Assembly (NCBI GenBank): GCA_018195615.1
Contig: JAGTPG010000001.1
Coordinates: 1,178,001 to 1,242,000 of the forward strand
Length of the DNA stretch: 64,000 bases
Direction: 5' to 3'
From: Streptomyces tuirus
GTDB taxonomy: Bacteria > Actinomycetota > Actinomycetes > Streptomycetales > Streptomycetaceae
Shown here: positions 28,664-37,615 of the stretch, piece by piece
Layout of the letters: every line of letters begins with the position of its first letter
How positions within the stretch are numbered: the first letter of the stretch is position 1
Notes under the pieces: model-generated
The model's input: only the letters and a program-made list of their open reading frames with translations
Databases searched by the model: none
Told to the model about the DNA's origin: nothing
Made by a program: the position numbers and the translations under genes

Positions 28664-29275
28664 ATGACGACCAGGAAGACGACGGACGGGGCGGGTGTGG
28701 TTGCTTTGCTGCTCGCCGCGGGAGGCGGGCGACGGCTGGGCGGGCGGCCCAAGGCGCTGCTCCCCCATCGAGGGCGACCGCTGGTGGAGCACGCGGTGCG
28801 GGTCCTGCGCGAGGGCGGCTGCAGGCGTGTCCACGTGGTACTGGGCGCACGCTCCGACGAGGTGCGCGCACGAGCCGATCTGACGGACTGCGTCCTCGTC
28901 GACAACCCCGACTGGGAACAGGGCATGGGGACGTCCCTGCGGGCCGGGCTGGATTCGCTGGCCGGTTCGGGCGCACGGGCCGCCCTGGTCTCGCTCGTCG
29001 ACCAGCCCGGCATCGGACCGGAGGCGGTCGCCCGGGTGCGGGAGGCGTACGAGGACGAAAGCTCGCTGGTGTCGGCCTCGTACGACGGAGTGCGCGGCCA
29101 TCCGGTGCTGTTCGGCGCCGCCCACTGGTCGGGGGTCGCCGCGACTGCGACCGGGGACCGGGGGGCACGCGCCTATCTGAAGGAGCGCGCGCCGGCGGTC
29201 ACCCTCGTCGAGTGCGGGGACGTGGCCCGGCCCTTCGACATCGACACCGAGGCCGATCTCGCCCACCTTGAGTGA
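28664..29275 (+). CDS. MocA-like nucleotidyltransferase (molybdenum cofactor cytidylyltransferase family)
   Basis: ATG 28664 (MTTRKTTDGAGVVALLLAAG) gives 203 residues of the MobA-like NTP-transferase fold. Visible are the nucleotide-binding loop LLLAAGGGRRLGGRPKALLP, PLVEHAVRVLREGG, DNPDWEQGMGTSLRAGLD, the metal/substrate motif SLVDQPGI, and the C-terminal IDTEADLAHLE. MocA adds CMP to molybdopterin for xanthine dehydrogenase-type enzymes. In a purine-catabolic cluster that role would make sense, since xanthine oxidation to urate needs such an enzyme, but no xanthine dehydrogenase is in the window. A sugar- or other NTP-transferase role is the alternative. Confidence 0.75.
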   Translation: MTTRKTTDGAGVVALLLAAGGGRRLGGRPKALLPHRGRPLVEHAVRVLREGGCRRVHVVLGARSDEVRARADLTDCVLVDNPDWEQGMGTSLRAGLDSLAGSGARAALVSLVDQPGIGPEAVARVREAYEDESSLVSASYDGVRGHPVLFGAAHWSGVAATATGDRGARAYLKERAPAVTLVECGDVARPFDIDTEADLAHLE

Positions 29276-29341
29276 ACGGGGTGGCACGCAGCGCCACCTT
29301 GCCTCGACCCAGAGAATCTCGACATCAACAGACGATTGAAC

Positions 29342-29377
29342 TTCCACTATGAGGAAACTAGTATCCACTGTTCAGAA
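29342..29377. promoter_or_regulatory. Tandem AllR-type operators upstream of malate synthase
   Basis: TTCCACTATGAGGAA (29342-29356) and ATCCACTGTTCAGAA (29363-29377) are two copies of the 15-bp motif, 21 bp apart, in the 207-bp leader of aceB. This ties malate synthase to the allantoin regulon. Confidence 0.68.
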
Positions 29378-29482
29378 GCGCCCGAGGGCTCTGAGGGCGC
29401 GGAACGCCGTATTCGGGAAGACTGGCACCCGGTGCCGAACCGCCGGCTCGTCTTCGTAGCTCGCTGAAGGAAGTGACAGTCC

Positions 29483-31107
29483 ATGTCCGCACCAGCGCCG
29501 TCCCCGCTGGCCATCGTCGACGCCGAGCCCCTGCCCCGGCAGGAGGAAGTCCTCACCGAAGCGGCGCTCGCCTTCGTGGCCGAGCTGCACCGGCGGTTCA
29601 CGCCCCGGCGTGACGAACTGCTCGCCCGCCGCGCCGAGCGCCGCGCCGAGATCGCCCGCACCTCCACGCTCGACTTCCTTCCCGAGACGGCCGCGATCCG
29701 CGCCGACGACTCCTGGAAGGTCGGCCCGGCCCCGAGGCCCTGAACGACCGCCGGGTCGAGATCACCGGCCCCACCGACCGCAAGATGACCATCAACGCCC
29801 TCAACTCGGGCGCCAAGGTGTGGCTCGCGGACTTCGAGGACGCCTCCGCGCCCACCTGGGAGAACGTGGTCCACGGCCAGCTCAACCTGATCGACGCCTA
29901 CACGCGGAACATCGACTTCACGGACCCGAAGTCCGGCAAGTCCTACGCCCTGAAGGCGAACGAGGAGCTCGCCACGGTCGTCACGCGCCCGCGCGGCTGG
30001 CACCTGAACGAGCGTCACCTCGTCGACGCGGACGGCACCGCGGTGCCCGGCGCGCTGGTCGACTTCGGCCTGTACTTCTTCCACAACGCCAAGCGCCTGC
30101 TGGGCCTGGGCAAGGGCCCCTACTTCTACCTCCCCAAGACGGAGTCGCACCTGGAGGCCCGCCTCTGGAACGAGGTCTTCGTCTTCGCGCAGGACTACGT
30201 CGGCATCCCGCAGGGCACCGTCCGGGCGACCGTCCTCATCGAGACGATCACGGCCGCCTACGAGATGGAGGAGATCCTCTACGAGCTGCGCGACCACGCC
30301 TCCGGGCTGAACGCGGGCCGCTGGGACTACCTCTTCTCCATCGTCAAGAACTTCCGGGACGGCGGCGCCAAGTTCGTCCTGCCGGACCGCAACGCGGTGA
30401 CGATGACCGCCCCGTTCATGCGCGCGTACACCGAACTCCTCGTCCGCACCTGCCACAAGCGCGGCGCGCACGCGATCGGCGGCATGGCGGCGTTCATCCC
30501 GTCCCGCCGGGACGCGGAGGTCAACAAGGTGGCCTTCGAGAAGGTCCGCGCCGACAAGGACCGCGAGGCGAACGACGGTTTCGACGGCTCCTGGGTCGCC
30601 CACCCCGACCTGGTGCCGATCGCCATGGAGTCCTTCGACAAGGTCCTCGGCGAGAAGCCCAACCAGAAGGACCGGCTGCGCGAGGACGTCGACGTGAAGG
30701 CCGCCGACCTCATCGCCATCGACTCACTCGACGCCAAGCCGACGTACGCGGGCCTGGTCAACGCCGTGCAGGTCGGTATCCGTTACATCGAGGCCTGGCT
30801 GCGCGGCCTCGGCGCGGTCGCCATCTTCAACCTGATGGAGGACGCGGCCACCGCCGAGATCTCCCGCTCCCAGATCTGGCAGTGGATCAACGCGGGCGTC
30901 GTCCTCGACAACGGCGAGCACGTCACCGCCGAGCTGGCCCGCAAGGTCGCCGCCGAGGAACTGGCGAACATCCGCGCGGAGATCGGCGACGAGGCCTTCG
31001 CGGCCGGCAACTGGCAGCAGGCCCACGACCTACTGCTCAAGGTCTCCCTCGACGAGGACTACGCCGACTTCCTGACCCTGCCGGCGTACGAGCAGCTCAA
31101 GGGCTGA
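29483..31107 (+). CDS. aceB: Malate synthase A, one frameshift
   Basis: ATG 29483 follows GAAGGAAGTG. The protein joins glyoxylate to acetyl-CoA to give malate. The N-terminal 80 residues ([19 protein letters not shown]) run into a premature stop because a base is missing in GGCCCCGAGG near 29730. The next frame continues [21 protein letters not shown]. Conserved blocks include the catalytic Arg in [29 protein letters not shown], the family signature around [20 protein letters not shown], and [10 protein letters not shown]. Repaired length is 541 residues, as for MSA-type enzymes. The upstream operator pair shows it serves glyoxylate from allantoin, not only the acetate-driven glyoxylate shunt. 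Confidence 0.95.
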
Positions 31108-31114
31108 GCAGCCG

Positions 31115-31390
31115 CTACCGCTCCGAGTGGCCCAGGGTCTTGCCCGGGGCCACTCGGTCGCGTACGGCCTTCTTCACGGCGGTCGGCTCGGGGAAGCCCT
31201 GCTCGCGCCTGTCCCAGACGACCTCGTCGCCGACGCGGACGACGAACACCCCGCCCGTGCCGGGCCTCAGCGCCAACTCCGCCAGTTCGCCTTCGAAGGT
31301 CGTCAGCAGTTCCTGCGCCAGCCATGCCGCGCGGGGCAGCCAGCGGCACTGGGTGCAGTACTCGATCTCGACCCTCTGAACGTCCGTCAT
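31115..31390 (-). CDS. SelT/SelW/SelH-like (Rdx) thioredoxin-fold protein
   Basis: ATG 31390 overlaps the TGA of the HipA-like gene, so the two are coupled. The 91-residue product starts MTDVQRVEIEYCTQCRWLPR. The CTQC pair sits at the site where eukaryotic selenoprotein W has Cys-x-x-Sec. It continues LAQELLTTFEGELAELALRPG and VVWDRREQGFPEP, standard Rdx-family features. It is a small cytoplasmic thiol protein, probably with a redox role; its partner is unknown. It ends 7 bp from the aceB stop, convergently. Confidence 0.9.
   Translation of the reverse strand: MTDVQRVEIEYCTQCRWLPRAAWLAQELLTTFEGELAELALRPGTGGVFVVRVGDEVVWDRREQGFPEPTAVKKAVRDRVAPGKTLGHSER
31123..31157. terminator. Hairpin at the end of aceB, inside the 3' end of the Rdx gene
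   Basis: CCGAGTGGCCC (31123-31133) pairs perfectly with GGGCCACTCGG (31147-31157). It lies just after the aceB stop and overlaps the last codons of the convergent gene, so one sequence serves both. Confidence 0.65.
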
Positions 31391-32301
31391 CCGAGGTGCA
31401 CCGACCAATCCTGTTGGGCCGCGGGCTTGCCGTGCAGGTCGGGGACCTGCCGGAGCCACGCGGGTCGTCCTTGCTGGTTCCTCGCCGCCCTCAGGGCCTC
31501 CTCGGCGGCGATCTCCTCCGGGGAGGGGAAGCCGGTGGGCAGCCACGCCCCGGAGGACCGGACGCGGGCGTGCAGGTACGCCACATAGGCCTCGCGCGCC
31601 TCGTCGGCGGTGGTGAAGGCCGGCTCGTCCGCGAGCCAGGCGTCCGGGACCTCCGCGAGGATCCGGCGCAGCAGTTCCTCGGTCACCCTGGGCGCGAGTT
31701 CGGCGTCGGCGGCCCGGACGTCAGGGCCGTAGGGGCCGAGGGCGTGGTGCCGGAAGTCGTAGGCCTTGGCGGGGTCGGTGCCGTCCCAGCGGTGGTGGAA
31801 GACGAGGGCGGCGCCGTGGTCGATGAGCCACAGGCGCGGGGGTGCGACGCCGAGGGTGGGCCAGATCATCAGGTTCGAGCTGTGGATGGTGCGGTCGACG
31901 TTCACGGTCAGGGCGTCGAGCCAGACGATCCGCCCCGCCTCCACGGGATCCACGGGGAAGGCACGCGCCACCTCGGGTGTGAAGTCCCGGGCACCCGGCA
32001 GGTAGTCCATGCCGAGGTTCACGCCGGAGCTGGCCGCGTGCAGCCCCCGCACCTCCTGGTGCGGCTCGTCCCGCGCGATCGCCGGGTCGAAGTGCACCAG
32101 CACCAGCTCGGGGAACCGCAGACCGAGCGCCCGGGCCAGCTCGCCCACGATCACCTCGGCGACCAGCGCCTTGCGGCCCTGCGCGGAGCCGGTGAACTTC
32201 ACGACGTAGGTGCCGAGGTCGTCGGCCTCGACGATTCCGGGGACGGAGCCGCCGGAGCGCAGGGGCTCGATGTAGCGGGTTGCGAAGACCTCTCTCAGCA
32301 T
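31387..32301 (-). CDS. HipA-like kinase family protein
   Basis: A 304-residue protein with a stripped-down HipA/PI3-kinase-like fold. The ATP-site region reads TYVVKFTGSAQGRKALVAEV, then GELARALGLRFPELVLVHFDP. A catalytic-type block DALTVNVDRTIHSSNLMIW (D..N.DR..H..N) is followed by LWLIDHGAALVFHH, with the metal-binding Asp. No HipB-type antitoxin is adjacent, and the downstream partner is an Rdx protein. Members are common in actinobacteria as stand-alone 'HipA family kinases' of unknown target, so a toxin role should not be assumed. Confidence 0.82.
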   Translation of the reverse strand: MLREVFATRYIEPLRSGGSVPGIVEADDLGTYVVKFTGSAQGRKALVAEVIVGELARALGLRFPELVLVHFDPAIARDEPHQEVRGLHAASSGVNLGMDYLPGARDFTPEVARAFPVDPVEAGRIVWLDALTVNVDRTIHSSNLMIWPTLGVAPPRLWLIDHGAALVFHHRWDGTDPAKAYDFRHHALGPYGPDVRAADAELAPRVTEELLRRILAEVPDAWLADEPAFTTADEAREAYVAYLHARVRSSGAWLPTGFPSPEEIAAEEALRAARNQQGRPAWLRQVPDLHGKPAAQQDWSVHLG

Positions 32302-32504
32302 TTTTCCGGGTCACCCGCCTCTTCAGCCTTGGAATCCATGCTCGGCCTCAGAGGCACACATCAGCGGGAATCGCCCGCCGTCCGCCCCTTGCTTCCGGCC
32401 TCCGGCATGAAGTGAACATAGTAACCGGGTGCCGTAGCGAGCAGTTCGCTCTGAGGGAGCCGCGCCCACATACATGCCGGCCCCGCTTCCCTGGGACAAC
32501 AGTT

Positions 32505-32549
32505 GTCAACCCTGATTGACATCATCAAGGCTTGTCAACTACGGTTGAC
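32505..32549. promoter_or_regulatory. Two TTGTCAAC-type palindromes overlapping a promoter
   Basis: GTCAACCCTGATTGAC (32505-32520, one mismatch) and GTCAACTACGGTTGAC (32534-32549, perfect), both preceded by TT, are 29 bp apart. A TTGACA (32516-32521) and TACGGT (32540-32545) with an 18-bp spacer form a plausible promoter whose start point would fall on the ATG at 32552. Binding here would block it. Confidence 0.55.
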
Positions 32550-32551
32550 GC

Positions 32552-32647
32552 ATGGATCATGTCGCAGGATTACTGGTACGACACGCACACAGCAGCGGCG
32601 AGGCATGGCCGGACCTGGCCGCCGCCCTGCTCGGCGGTCGGTCATGA
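32552..32647 (+). CDS. 31-residue small protein, possibly a truncated helix-turn-helix regulator, TTA codon
   Basis: ATG 32552 lies 6 bases after a TACGGT -10 hexamer, the layout of a leaderless mRNA. Its TGA overlaps the ATG of the beta-lactamase-like gene (ATGA), so the two are coupled. The stretch GEAWPDLAAALLGGRS resembles the 'SWxxIAxALGxSRQ' helix-turn-helix of small actinobacterial regulators, so this may be the remnant of one or a short leader peptide. Codon 7 is TTA (32570-32572), rare in Streptomyces and dependent on the bldA tRNA. No other support exists. Confidence 0.4.
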   Translation: MDHVAGLLVRHAHSSGEAWPDLAAALLGGRS

Positions 32648-33630
32648 CCGCTGCCGTGCACGGTGACGAGCGGCTCGCTGCCAGGCTCGGCGAGCTGCTG
32701 GGCTCACGCCACCCCGTCGCCGCGGCGGCCGTGGTCTCGGCTCAGCGCGTGACTGTGGCGGGGCGCGGCACCGACCTGGACAGTGACTTCGAGATCGGTT
32801 CGATCACCAAGGGCGTCACCGGACTGCTGTACGCCGACGCGCTCGCCCGAGGGGAGATCGGCGCCGATACCACCCTTGGCGAGCTGCTGCCGCTGGGCGA
32901 CGCCCCCGCCGCGCGGGTGACGCTGCAGTCCCTGAGCACGCACCGGTCCGGCCTGCCGGGACTGCCCAGGTCCGCGCGGCCCTGGCGGCGCACGATCGCC
33001 CTGTGGCGTCACGGAGTCAACCCCTACGGCGAGGACCTCGACAAGCTCCTCGACCAAGCCCGGGACGTTCCACTGGGCAAGCCACGGCCCCGCTATTCCA
33101 ACTTCGGGTTCGAACTCCTCGGCCATGCTCTCGCCAACGCCGCTGCGACGACCTATGCGGAGCTGATTCACCAGCGCATCGCTGTCCCGCTGAAACTTGA
33201 CTGCTTCTATGTCGCAGGGACGACTGACCAGCTCCGACCGGGGGCGCTCACCGGCAGAAGCCGCCGAGGACGCCGGCGGCAACCCTGGACCGGCGAGGGA
33301 ATCGGACCCGCAGGCGGTGTCCGGGCCTCGGTCGCCAGCATGGCCCGCTTCACCGCAGCGGTACTCGACGGCAGCGCTCCGGGGGGCGCCGCCCTCGATC
33401 CGGTGGCTCCGTTCGGCGCGGGCGCTCACATCGGCGCGGGCTGGATCACGATCCAGGTCAAAGGCCGACCGATCACCTGGCACAACGGCGGTACCGGTGG
33501 TTTCCGGTCCTGGCTCGGGCTCGACCGCGGCGCTGACACCGGCCTCGTCGTCCTGTCGGCCACCGCCGCACCGGTCGACCGTCACGGTTTCGCACTCCTG
33601 GCCGAGTACAGCCGTAGCAAGGGACGATGA
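32644..33630 (+). CDS. Serine beta-lactamase-fold protein (class C/esterase-like), cytoplasmic
   Basis: ATG 32644 overlaps the small upstream ORF. The 328-residue protein has the S-x-x-K nucleophile motif in IGSITKGVTGLL, Tyr-x-Asn as RYSNFGFELLG, and the third motif as WHNGGTGGF, the set used by class C beta-lactamases, DD-peptidases and related esterases. No signal peptide is seen, so a cytoplasmic esterase or peptidase role is likelier than drug resistance. Two palindromes before the small ORF suggest specific repression. The next gene belongs to the same fold but is secreted. Confidence 0.82.
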   Translation: MTAAVHGDERLAARLGELLGSRHPVAAAAVVSAQRVTVAGRGTDLDSDFEIGSITKGVTGLLYADALARGEIGADTTLGELLPLGDAPAARVTLQSLSTHRSGLPGLPRSARPWRRTIALWRHGVNPYGEDLDKLLDQARDVPLGKPRPRYSNFGFELLGHALANAAATTYAELIHQRIAVPLKLDCFYVAGTTDQLRPGALTGRSRRGRRRQPWTGEGIGPAGGVRASVASMARFTAAVLDGSAPGGAALDPVAPFGAGAHIGAGWITIQVKGRPITWHNGGTGGFRSWLGLDRGADTGLVVLSATAAPVDRHGFALLAEYSRSKGR

Positions 33631-33702
33631 CATCGAGTCCCCTACCGCGTCGGGATCGCGGATATCTTGATCGTTCAGAATCGATCGAACTCATGGGGGA
33701 AG

Positions 33703-34934
33703 ATGATGCGCTTCGGGCTTCGTGCGGCAGCAATTGTCACCGTCCTGGCAACGGAGTTGACCGCCTTAGCCGGAACGGCCGCCGCTACGGCGCCCGGGCC
33801 CGGCGCGGCTCCTGCCGCCGGGGCGGAGATCTTCGCGGACTCCGTCGGGCCGGACGCCACGGCACTGCAGGCGGCGCTGGACAAGCTGACGGCCGCAGGT
33901 GCTCCCGCGGCCCTGGCCCAGGTACGCGTCGGGGACGAGGTCTGGTCCGGCGCGAGCGGTGTCCGTGACATCCACACGCGGCGGGCCGCCCAGCCCGGCG
34001 ATCGGTACCGCATCGCCAGCATCACCAAGGCGATGGTGGCGACCGTCGTCCTGCAACTGGTCGACGAGGGCCGGCTCGGCCTGGACGAAGCGGTGGTCCG
34101 GCACCTGCCCGGCCTGCTGCCGGCCGCCCACGAGAAGGTCACCGTCCGTCAGCTCCTCGACCACACCAGCGGAATCCCGGACTACTTCGACGTGCTGTAC
34201 CCGACCGGGACCGACGCCGAGATGGAGCGGAACCGCTTCCGGTACGTGGCCCCGGAGGAATTGGTCCGGCGGGCCGTCGAGCAGCCTCCCGCGACAGCCG
34301 GCCAGTTCACCTACTCCAATACCAACTACGTGCTCCTCGGGCTCATCGCCGAGAGGACGACCGGTCACCCGCTCGCAAGCGAACTGCACCGCCGCGTCCT
34401 GCGTCCCGCCGGCATGAAGGACACGTCCTACCCGACGCTGAGCCCCTTTCTCGCCGGCCCGCACGTGCACGGGTACCGGCTGGGCGGAAAGGGCCGGCTC
34501 GTGGACACCACCGTGTACACCCCGTCGGTGTGGGGAGCGGCGGCGGGCGTGGTGTCGACGAGCGGTGACGTCAACCGCTTCTTCCGGGCGCTGTCCGACG
34601 GCACGCTGCTGTCCCCTGCCCGCCTGGCCGACATGCGGGCGGTGAACGAGGCCGGCTACGGGCTCGGCGTGATGGGCGGCGGCGACATCTGCCCCGCCGC
34701 TCCGGGCGACCGGGTGTGGGGCAACATGGGCAATGGATTCGGATACCGCTCGCAGTCCTGGAGCTCCCCGACGGCCGCCGCCAGGTCACCTTCGGCTGGA
34801 CTGTGACGGTACCGGGTGTCGTCGGGCCGCCCGCCGTGGAGAAGGCCGTCCAGGAGTTCCTGCTGACCGCGCTGGCGGCCACCTGTGGGCCCGTGGCCCC
34901 GGAACCCGGCACCGAGCCGGAAGCCGGCCGCTGA
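33703..34934 (+). CDS. Secreted serine hydrolase / D-alanyl-D-alanine carboxypeptidase-like, one frameshift, TTA codon
   Basis: ATG 33703 (MMRFGLRAAAIVTVLATELT) follows GGGGGAAG. The signal peptide ends near AAATA. The enzyme domain has the S-x-x-K motif in RIASITKAMVATVV, the Tyr-x-Asn motif in FTYSNTNYVLLG, RQLLDHTSGIPDYF and GVVSTSGDVNRFF, matching Streptomyces R61-type DD-carboxypeptidase relatives. A base lost near 34755 cuts the C-terminus; the next frame continues LELPDGRRQVTFGWTVTVPG to 34934. Repaired length is 410 residues. Codon 22 is TTA (33766-33768), so full expression should need bldA and be tied to development. Confidence 0.85.
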
Positions 34935-35021
34935 CACGGCCGAAACGTTCACCAATGACCGAAATGGCTCACACCCTCCTGTTGTATGGATGCCATCCAC
35001 GCACAACGGGAGTGAGCAGGC

Positions 35022-36521
35022 ATGGCCAAGGACACCACGGACGCGGGCCCGCCACCGTCCGCGAGCCTGAAGCCCGATGCGATCGGGTTTCTGGACGCGC
35101 TGGTGATCGGGCTCAACGCGACCTCACCGGCGTACTCCGTGGCGGCGGTCATCGGCCCGGTCGTGGCGCTCGTGGGCATCTACGCCCCCGGGGTGATGCT
35201 CGCGTCGTTCGTGCCCATGCTGCTGATCGCGTCGGCGTTCTACTACCTCAACAGGGTCGACCAGGACTGCGGCACGACCTTCTCGTGGGTCACCCGGGCC
35301 ATGGGGCCGTGGGCGGGGTGGCTCGGCGGCTGGGCCATCGCGATGACCGGCGTGCTGGTGGTCGGGTCGCTGGCGGACGTCGCCGTGACCTTCTTCCTGC
35401 TCGCCGTCGGCCTGGACAGCTGGGTGGACAACGACGTCGTGCGCCAGGTCCTCACGGTGCTGCTCATCCTGGTGATGACGGCCGTCTGCGTGATCGGCAC
35501 CGAGTTGTCGGCGAAGGTGCAGAACGTCCTCATCCTGGCGCAGGTGGTCTGCCTGCTCGCCTTCGCCGTGGTGGCGCTCTACCGGGTGTACGCCGACACC
35601 GGCACCCTCGACTCCGTCGAACCGCGGTTCAGCTGGCTGGACCCGTTCGGAGCCGGCGGGGCGTCACTGACCGCCGCCCTGCTGCTGGGCGTGTTCATCT
35701 ACTGGGGCTGGGAGTCCGCGGTCAACCTCACCGAGGAGGTCGAGGACTCCGCGACCGCCCCCGGCAAGGCGGCCGTGTGGTCGACGGTGCTGCTCCTGGT
35801 CACCTACATCGCGGTCGCCTTCGCGGTCGTGGCCTACGCGGGAACGGTCTACCTGGCCGAGAACGCGGCCGAGGAGGAGTTCATCTTCGCGCTGCTCGCC
35901 GAGGAGGCGATGGGCGGCTGGGACTGGGTCGTGCTGCTGGCGGTCTCGACCTCCGCGCTCGCCTCCACGCAGACGACGATCATCCCGGCGTCGCGCACGG
36001 GCCTGTCGATGGCACGCCGGCACGCCCTGCCCGCGCACTTCGGCCGCATCCACCCGCGCTTCCGCACCCCCGACGTGAGCACCTGGTGGGTCGCCGGCAT
36101 CGCCATCGTCTGGTACCTCGTCCTCTACCACGTCAGCGAGAACGCCCTCTTCGACTCCCTCACCGCGCTGTCCCTGCTGATCGCCTTCTACTACGCGCTC
36201 ACCGGTCTGGCGTGTGCCGTCTACTACCGCCGCCAACTGACCCGTAGCGTCCGCGACTTCTTCCTGATCGGCCTCGGACCCCTGGTGGGTGCCGGACTGC
36301 TGGCGTGGCTGCTGGTGGAGTCCGTGTCGGACATGGCCGACCCCGCCAACTCCTACAGCGGGGTCTCCTGGTTCGGGCTCGGTCCCCCGCTCGTCATCGG
36401 TATCGGCATCGCCGTCACGGGCGTGGTCCTCATGGTCGTGTGGCGGCTGACGGCCCCCGCCTTCTGGTCGGAGCACCCCAGCACGGTCGACCCCGACCTC
36501 GTTCACCGCAAGGAGTCCTGA
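35022..36521 (+). CDS. APC-superfamily amino acid/polyamine permease
   Basis: A 499-residue membrane protein with about 12 transmembrane segments. The N-terminal pattern IGFLDALVIGLNATSPAYSVA is the first half-helix substrate site of the APC fold. Also seen are GTTFSWVTRAMGPWAGWLGG and YWGWESAVNLTEEVEDS, typical of amino acid/metabolite permeases. The C-terminus is cytoplasmic (LVHRKES). It ends two bases before the Usp gene, which suggests that the stress protein modulates the transporter. Substrate is unknown; proximity to purine genes does not by itself point to purines, which use other families. Confidence 0.9.
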   Translation: MAKDTTDAGPPPSASLKPDAIGFLDALVIGLNATSPAYSVAAVIGPVVALVGIYAPGVMLASFVPMLLIASAFYYLNRVDQDCGTTFSWVTRAMGPWAGWLGGWAIAMTGVLVVGSLADVAVTFFLLAVGLDSWVDNDVVRQVLTVLLILVMTAVCVIGTELSAKVQNVLILAQVVCLLAFAVVALYRVYADTGTLDSVEPRFSWLDPFGAGGASLTAALLLGVFIYWGWESAVNLTEEVEDSATAPGKAAVWSTVLLLVTYIAVAFAVVAYAGTVYLAENAAEEEFIFALLAEEAMGGWDWVVLLAVSTSALASTQTTIIPASRTGLSMARRHALPAHFGRIHPRFRTPDVSTWWVAGIAIVWYLVLYHVSENALFDSLTALSLLIAFYYALTGLACAVYYRRQLTRSVRDFFLIGLGPLVGAGLLAWLLVESVSDMADPANSYSGVSWFGLGPPLVIGIGIAVTGVVLMVVWRLTAPAFWSEHPSTVDPDLVHRKES

Positions 36522-36523
36522 AG

Positions 36524-36940
36524 ATGTCGGTGGTCCTCGGCTACGACGAGTCCCCGGGCGCCCTGCGTGCCCTGCGGGTGGCGATCGAGGTGGCGGCCGC
36601 GTACGACGAACCCCTGGTGATCGTCTACGGCGTCGCCGCCCCCGGCGTCACGGGCGAGGAGTACGGCGCTCACCACGAGGCCGTCCGCGAGGCCGGGAAC
36701 ACCGCGCTCGGCCACGCGGTCCGGGTCGCCGACGAGGCCGGGGTGCGCAGCACCGTCGAGCTCATCGACGAGCGTCCCGCTCCGGCCCTGATCGACGCCG
36801 CGGCCCGCCACGGCGCGCGGGTGATCGTGGTGGGCACCTGGGGCGAGAGCCCGGTGCGCGGGGCACTGCTGGGCTCGACTCCCCACAAGCTGCTGCACCT
36901 GTCGAGCGTTCCCGTGCTCTGCGTGCCGGCCGAGTCATGA
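36524..36940 (+). CDS. Universal stress protein (UspA family)
   Basis: ATG 36524 follows AGGAGTCC at the end of the permease gene. The 138-residue single Usp domain begins MSVVLGYDESPGALRALRVA and has the ATP-binding loop GTWGESPVRGALLGSTPHKL near the C-terminus, with the final VPVLCVPAES strand. The G-x2-G-x9-G(S/T) pattern suggests the ATP-binding subclass. It is co-transcribed with the APC permease, a known genomic association. Its stop overlaps the convergent ferredoxin-like gene by a few bases. Confidence 0.92.
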   Translation: MSVVLGYDESPGALRALRVAIEVAAAYDEPLVIVYGVAAPGVTGEEYGAHHEAVREAGNTALGHAVRVADEAGVRSTVELIDERPAPALIDAAARHGARVIVVGTWGESPVRGALLGSTPHKLLHLSSVPVLCVPAES

Positions 36941-37306
36941 GCCGTCCGAGCGTCGTCTCGCGAGCGGCGTGAAGACGTACAGGTCGAGGATCTCGGGCCG
37001 AGGAGCGACACCGGGGCCGCCCTCGCGCACCCAGGAGACGACGTCCTCGGTGGCGGCCTGGTCGTTGACCAGCCCCAGCCACACCGGCCGTGCCCCGGCG
37101 GCCCGGCCCTCGGCGGACGGCTGGACGACGATGACATTGGCCTGGTCGCAGACGTCGAGGCAGTCGGAGACCCGCACGGGTGCCGACGCGCGCAGACGCT
37201 CGGTCTGGGCGGCGTGGTCGACGCCGGTCACCTTGGGGTTGCCGCAGCAGCAGTCCCGGCAGACGACGACGCGGCACGGAGCCCCTCCGGCCGGCCTTGC
37301 GGACAT
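36935..37306 (-). CDS. Thioredoxin-like [2Fe-2S] ferredoxin, cobalamin-riboswitch controlled
   Basis: ATG 37306 (MSARPAGGAPCRVVVCRDCC) starts a 123-residue protein. Cys residues in CRVVVCRDCCCGN and in VSDCLDVCDQANVIVV form the ligand set of thioredoxin-like [2Fe-2S] ferredoxins. A cobalamin riboswitch lies in its leader, 60-210 bp upstream, so it should be made only when B12 is scarce. Actinobacterial homologues are, from memory, often found near cobalt uptake or cobalamin synthesis genes, perhaps as an electron donor for corrin reduction. Here it stands alone as a single-gene riboswitch unit. Confidence 0.85.
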   Translation of the reverse strand: MSARPAGGAPCRVVVCRDCCCGNPKVTGVDHAAQTERLRASAPVRVSDCLDVCDQANVIVVQPSAEGRAAGARPVWLGLVNDQAATEDVVSWVREGGPGVAPRPEILDLYVFTPLARRRSDGS

Positions 37307-37361
37307 GCCGCACCTTGCCTCTCTCCGGGGAGATCCGCCCCGGTGGTTCGTCGAGGAGGCG

Positions 37362-37520
37362 ACCGCGTGAGTCTCCTGGCTCTCGGGTCGACGCCGGTCC
37401 CGGCCTTCCCACTCGCGTGCGGGCAGTGGCCTGTTCGGAACCGGCTCGCCGATCACAGTGGCGGGACCGCGCCGGATTCACACCGGCTTCCTCGTTCCGC
37501 CGTCGCCTTGTCGTCGGCCA
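37362..37520 (-). promoter_or_regulatory. Cobalamin (AdoCbl) riboswitch
   Basis: On the minus strand: GCCGGTGTGAATCCGGC (37487-37471), the P4-L4/J region of the class, then CCCGCCACTGTGA (37465-37453), and a B12 box GAGCCAGGAGACTCAC (37382-37367). Order and spacing match the cobalamin riboswitch consensus. It lies directly before the [2Fe-2S] protein gene and accounts for most of the 37307-37615 gap. Confidence 0.92.
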
Positions 37521-37615
37521 TCCTCCCATGCGGCCGGAGTGGGCACGGCCCCGGAGATCCGCCGCGCGCTGGACGGGGAGCGGGGGTTCCCCGACGCGAC
37601 GGCTGCCGCGTCAGG

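Noticed and set aside
31387..32301. HipBA toxin-antitoxin
   Set aside because: No HipB-like gene is adjacent; the coupled gene is a Rdx protein.
32644..34934. Antibiotic resistance beta-lactamases
   Set aside because: Both proteins have the general serine-hydrolase motifs shared with esterases and DD-peptidases; nothing points to drug hydrolysis.
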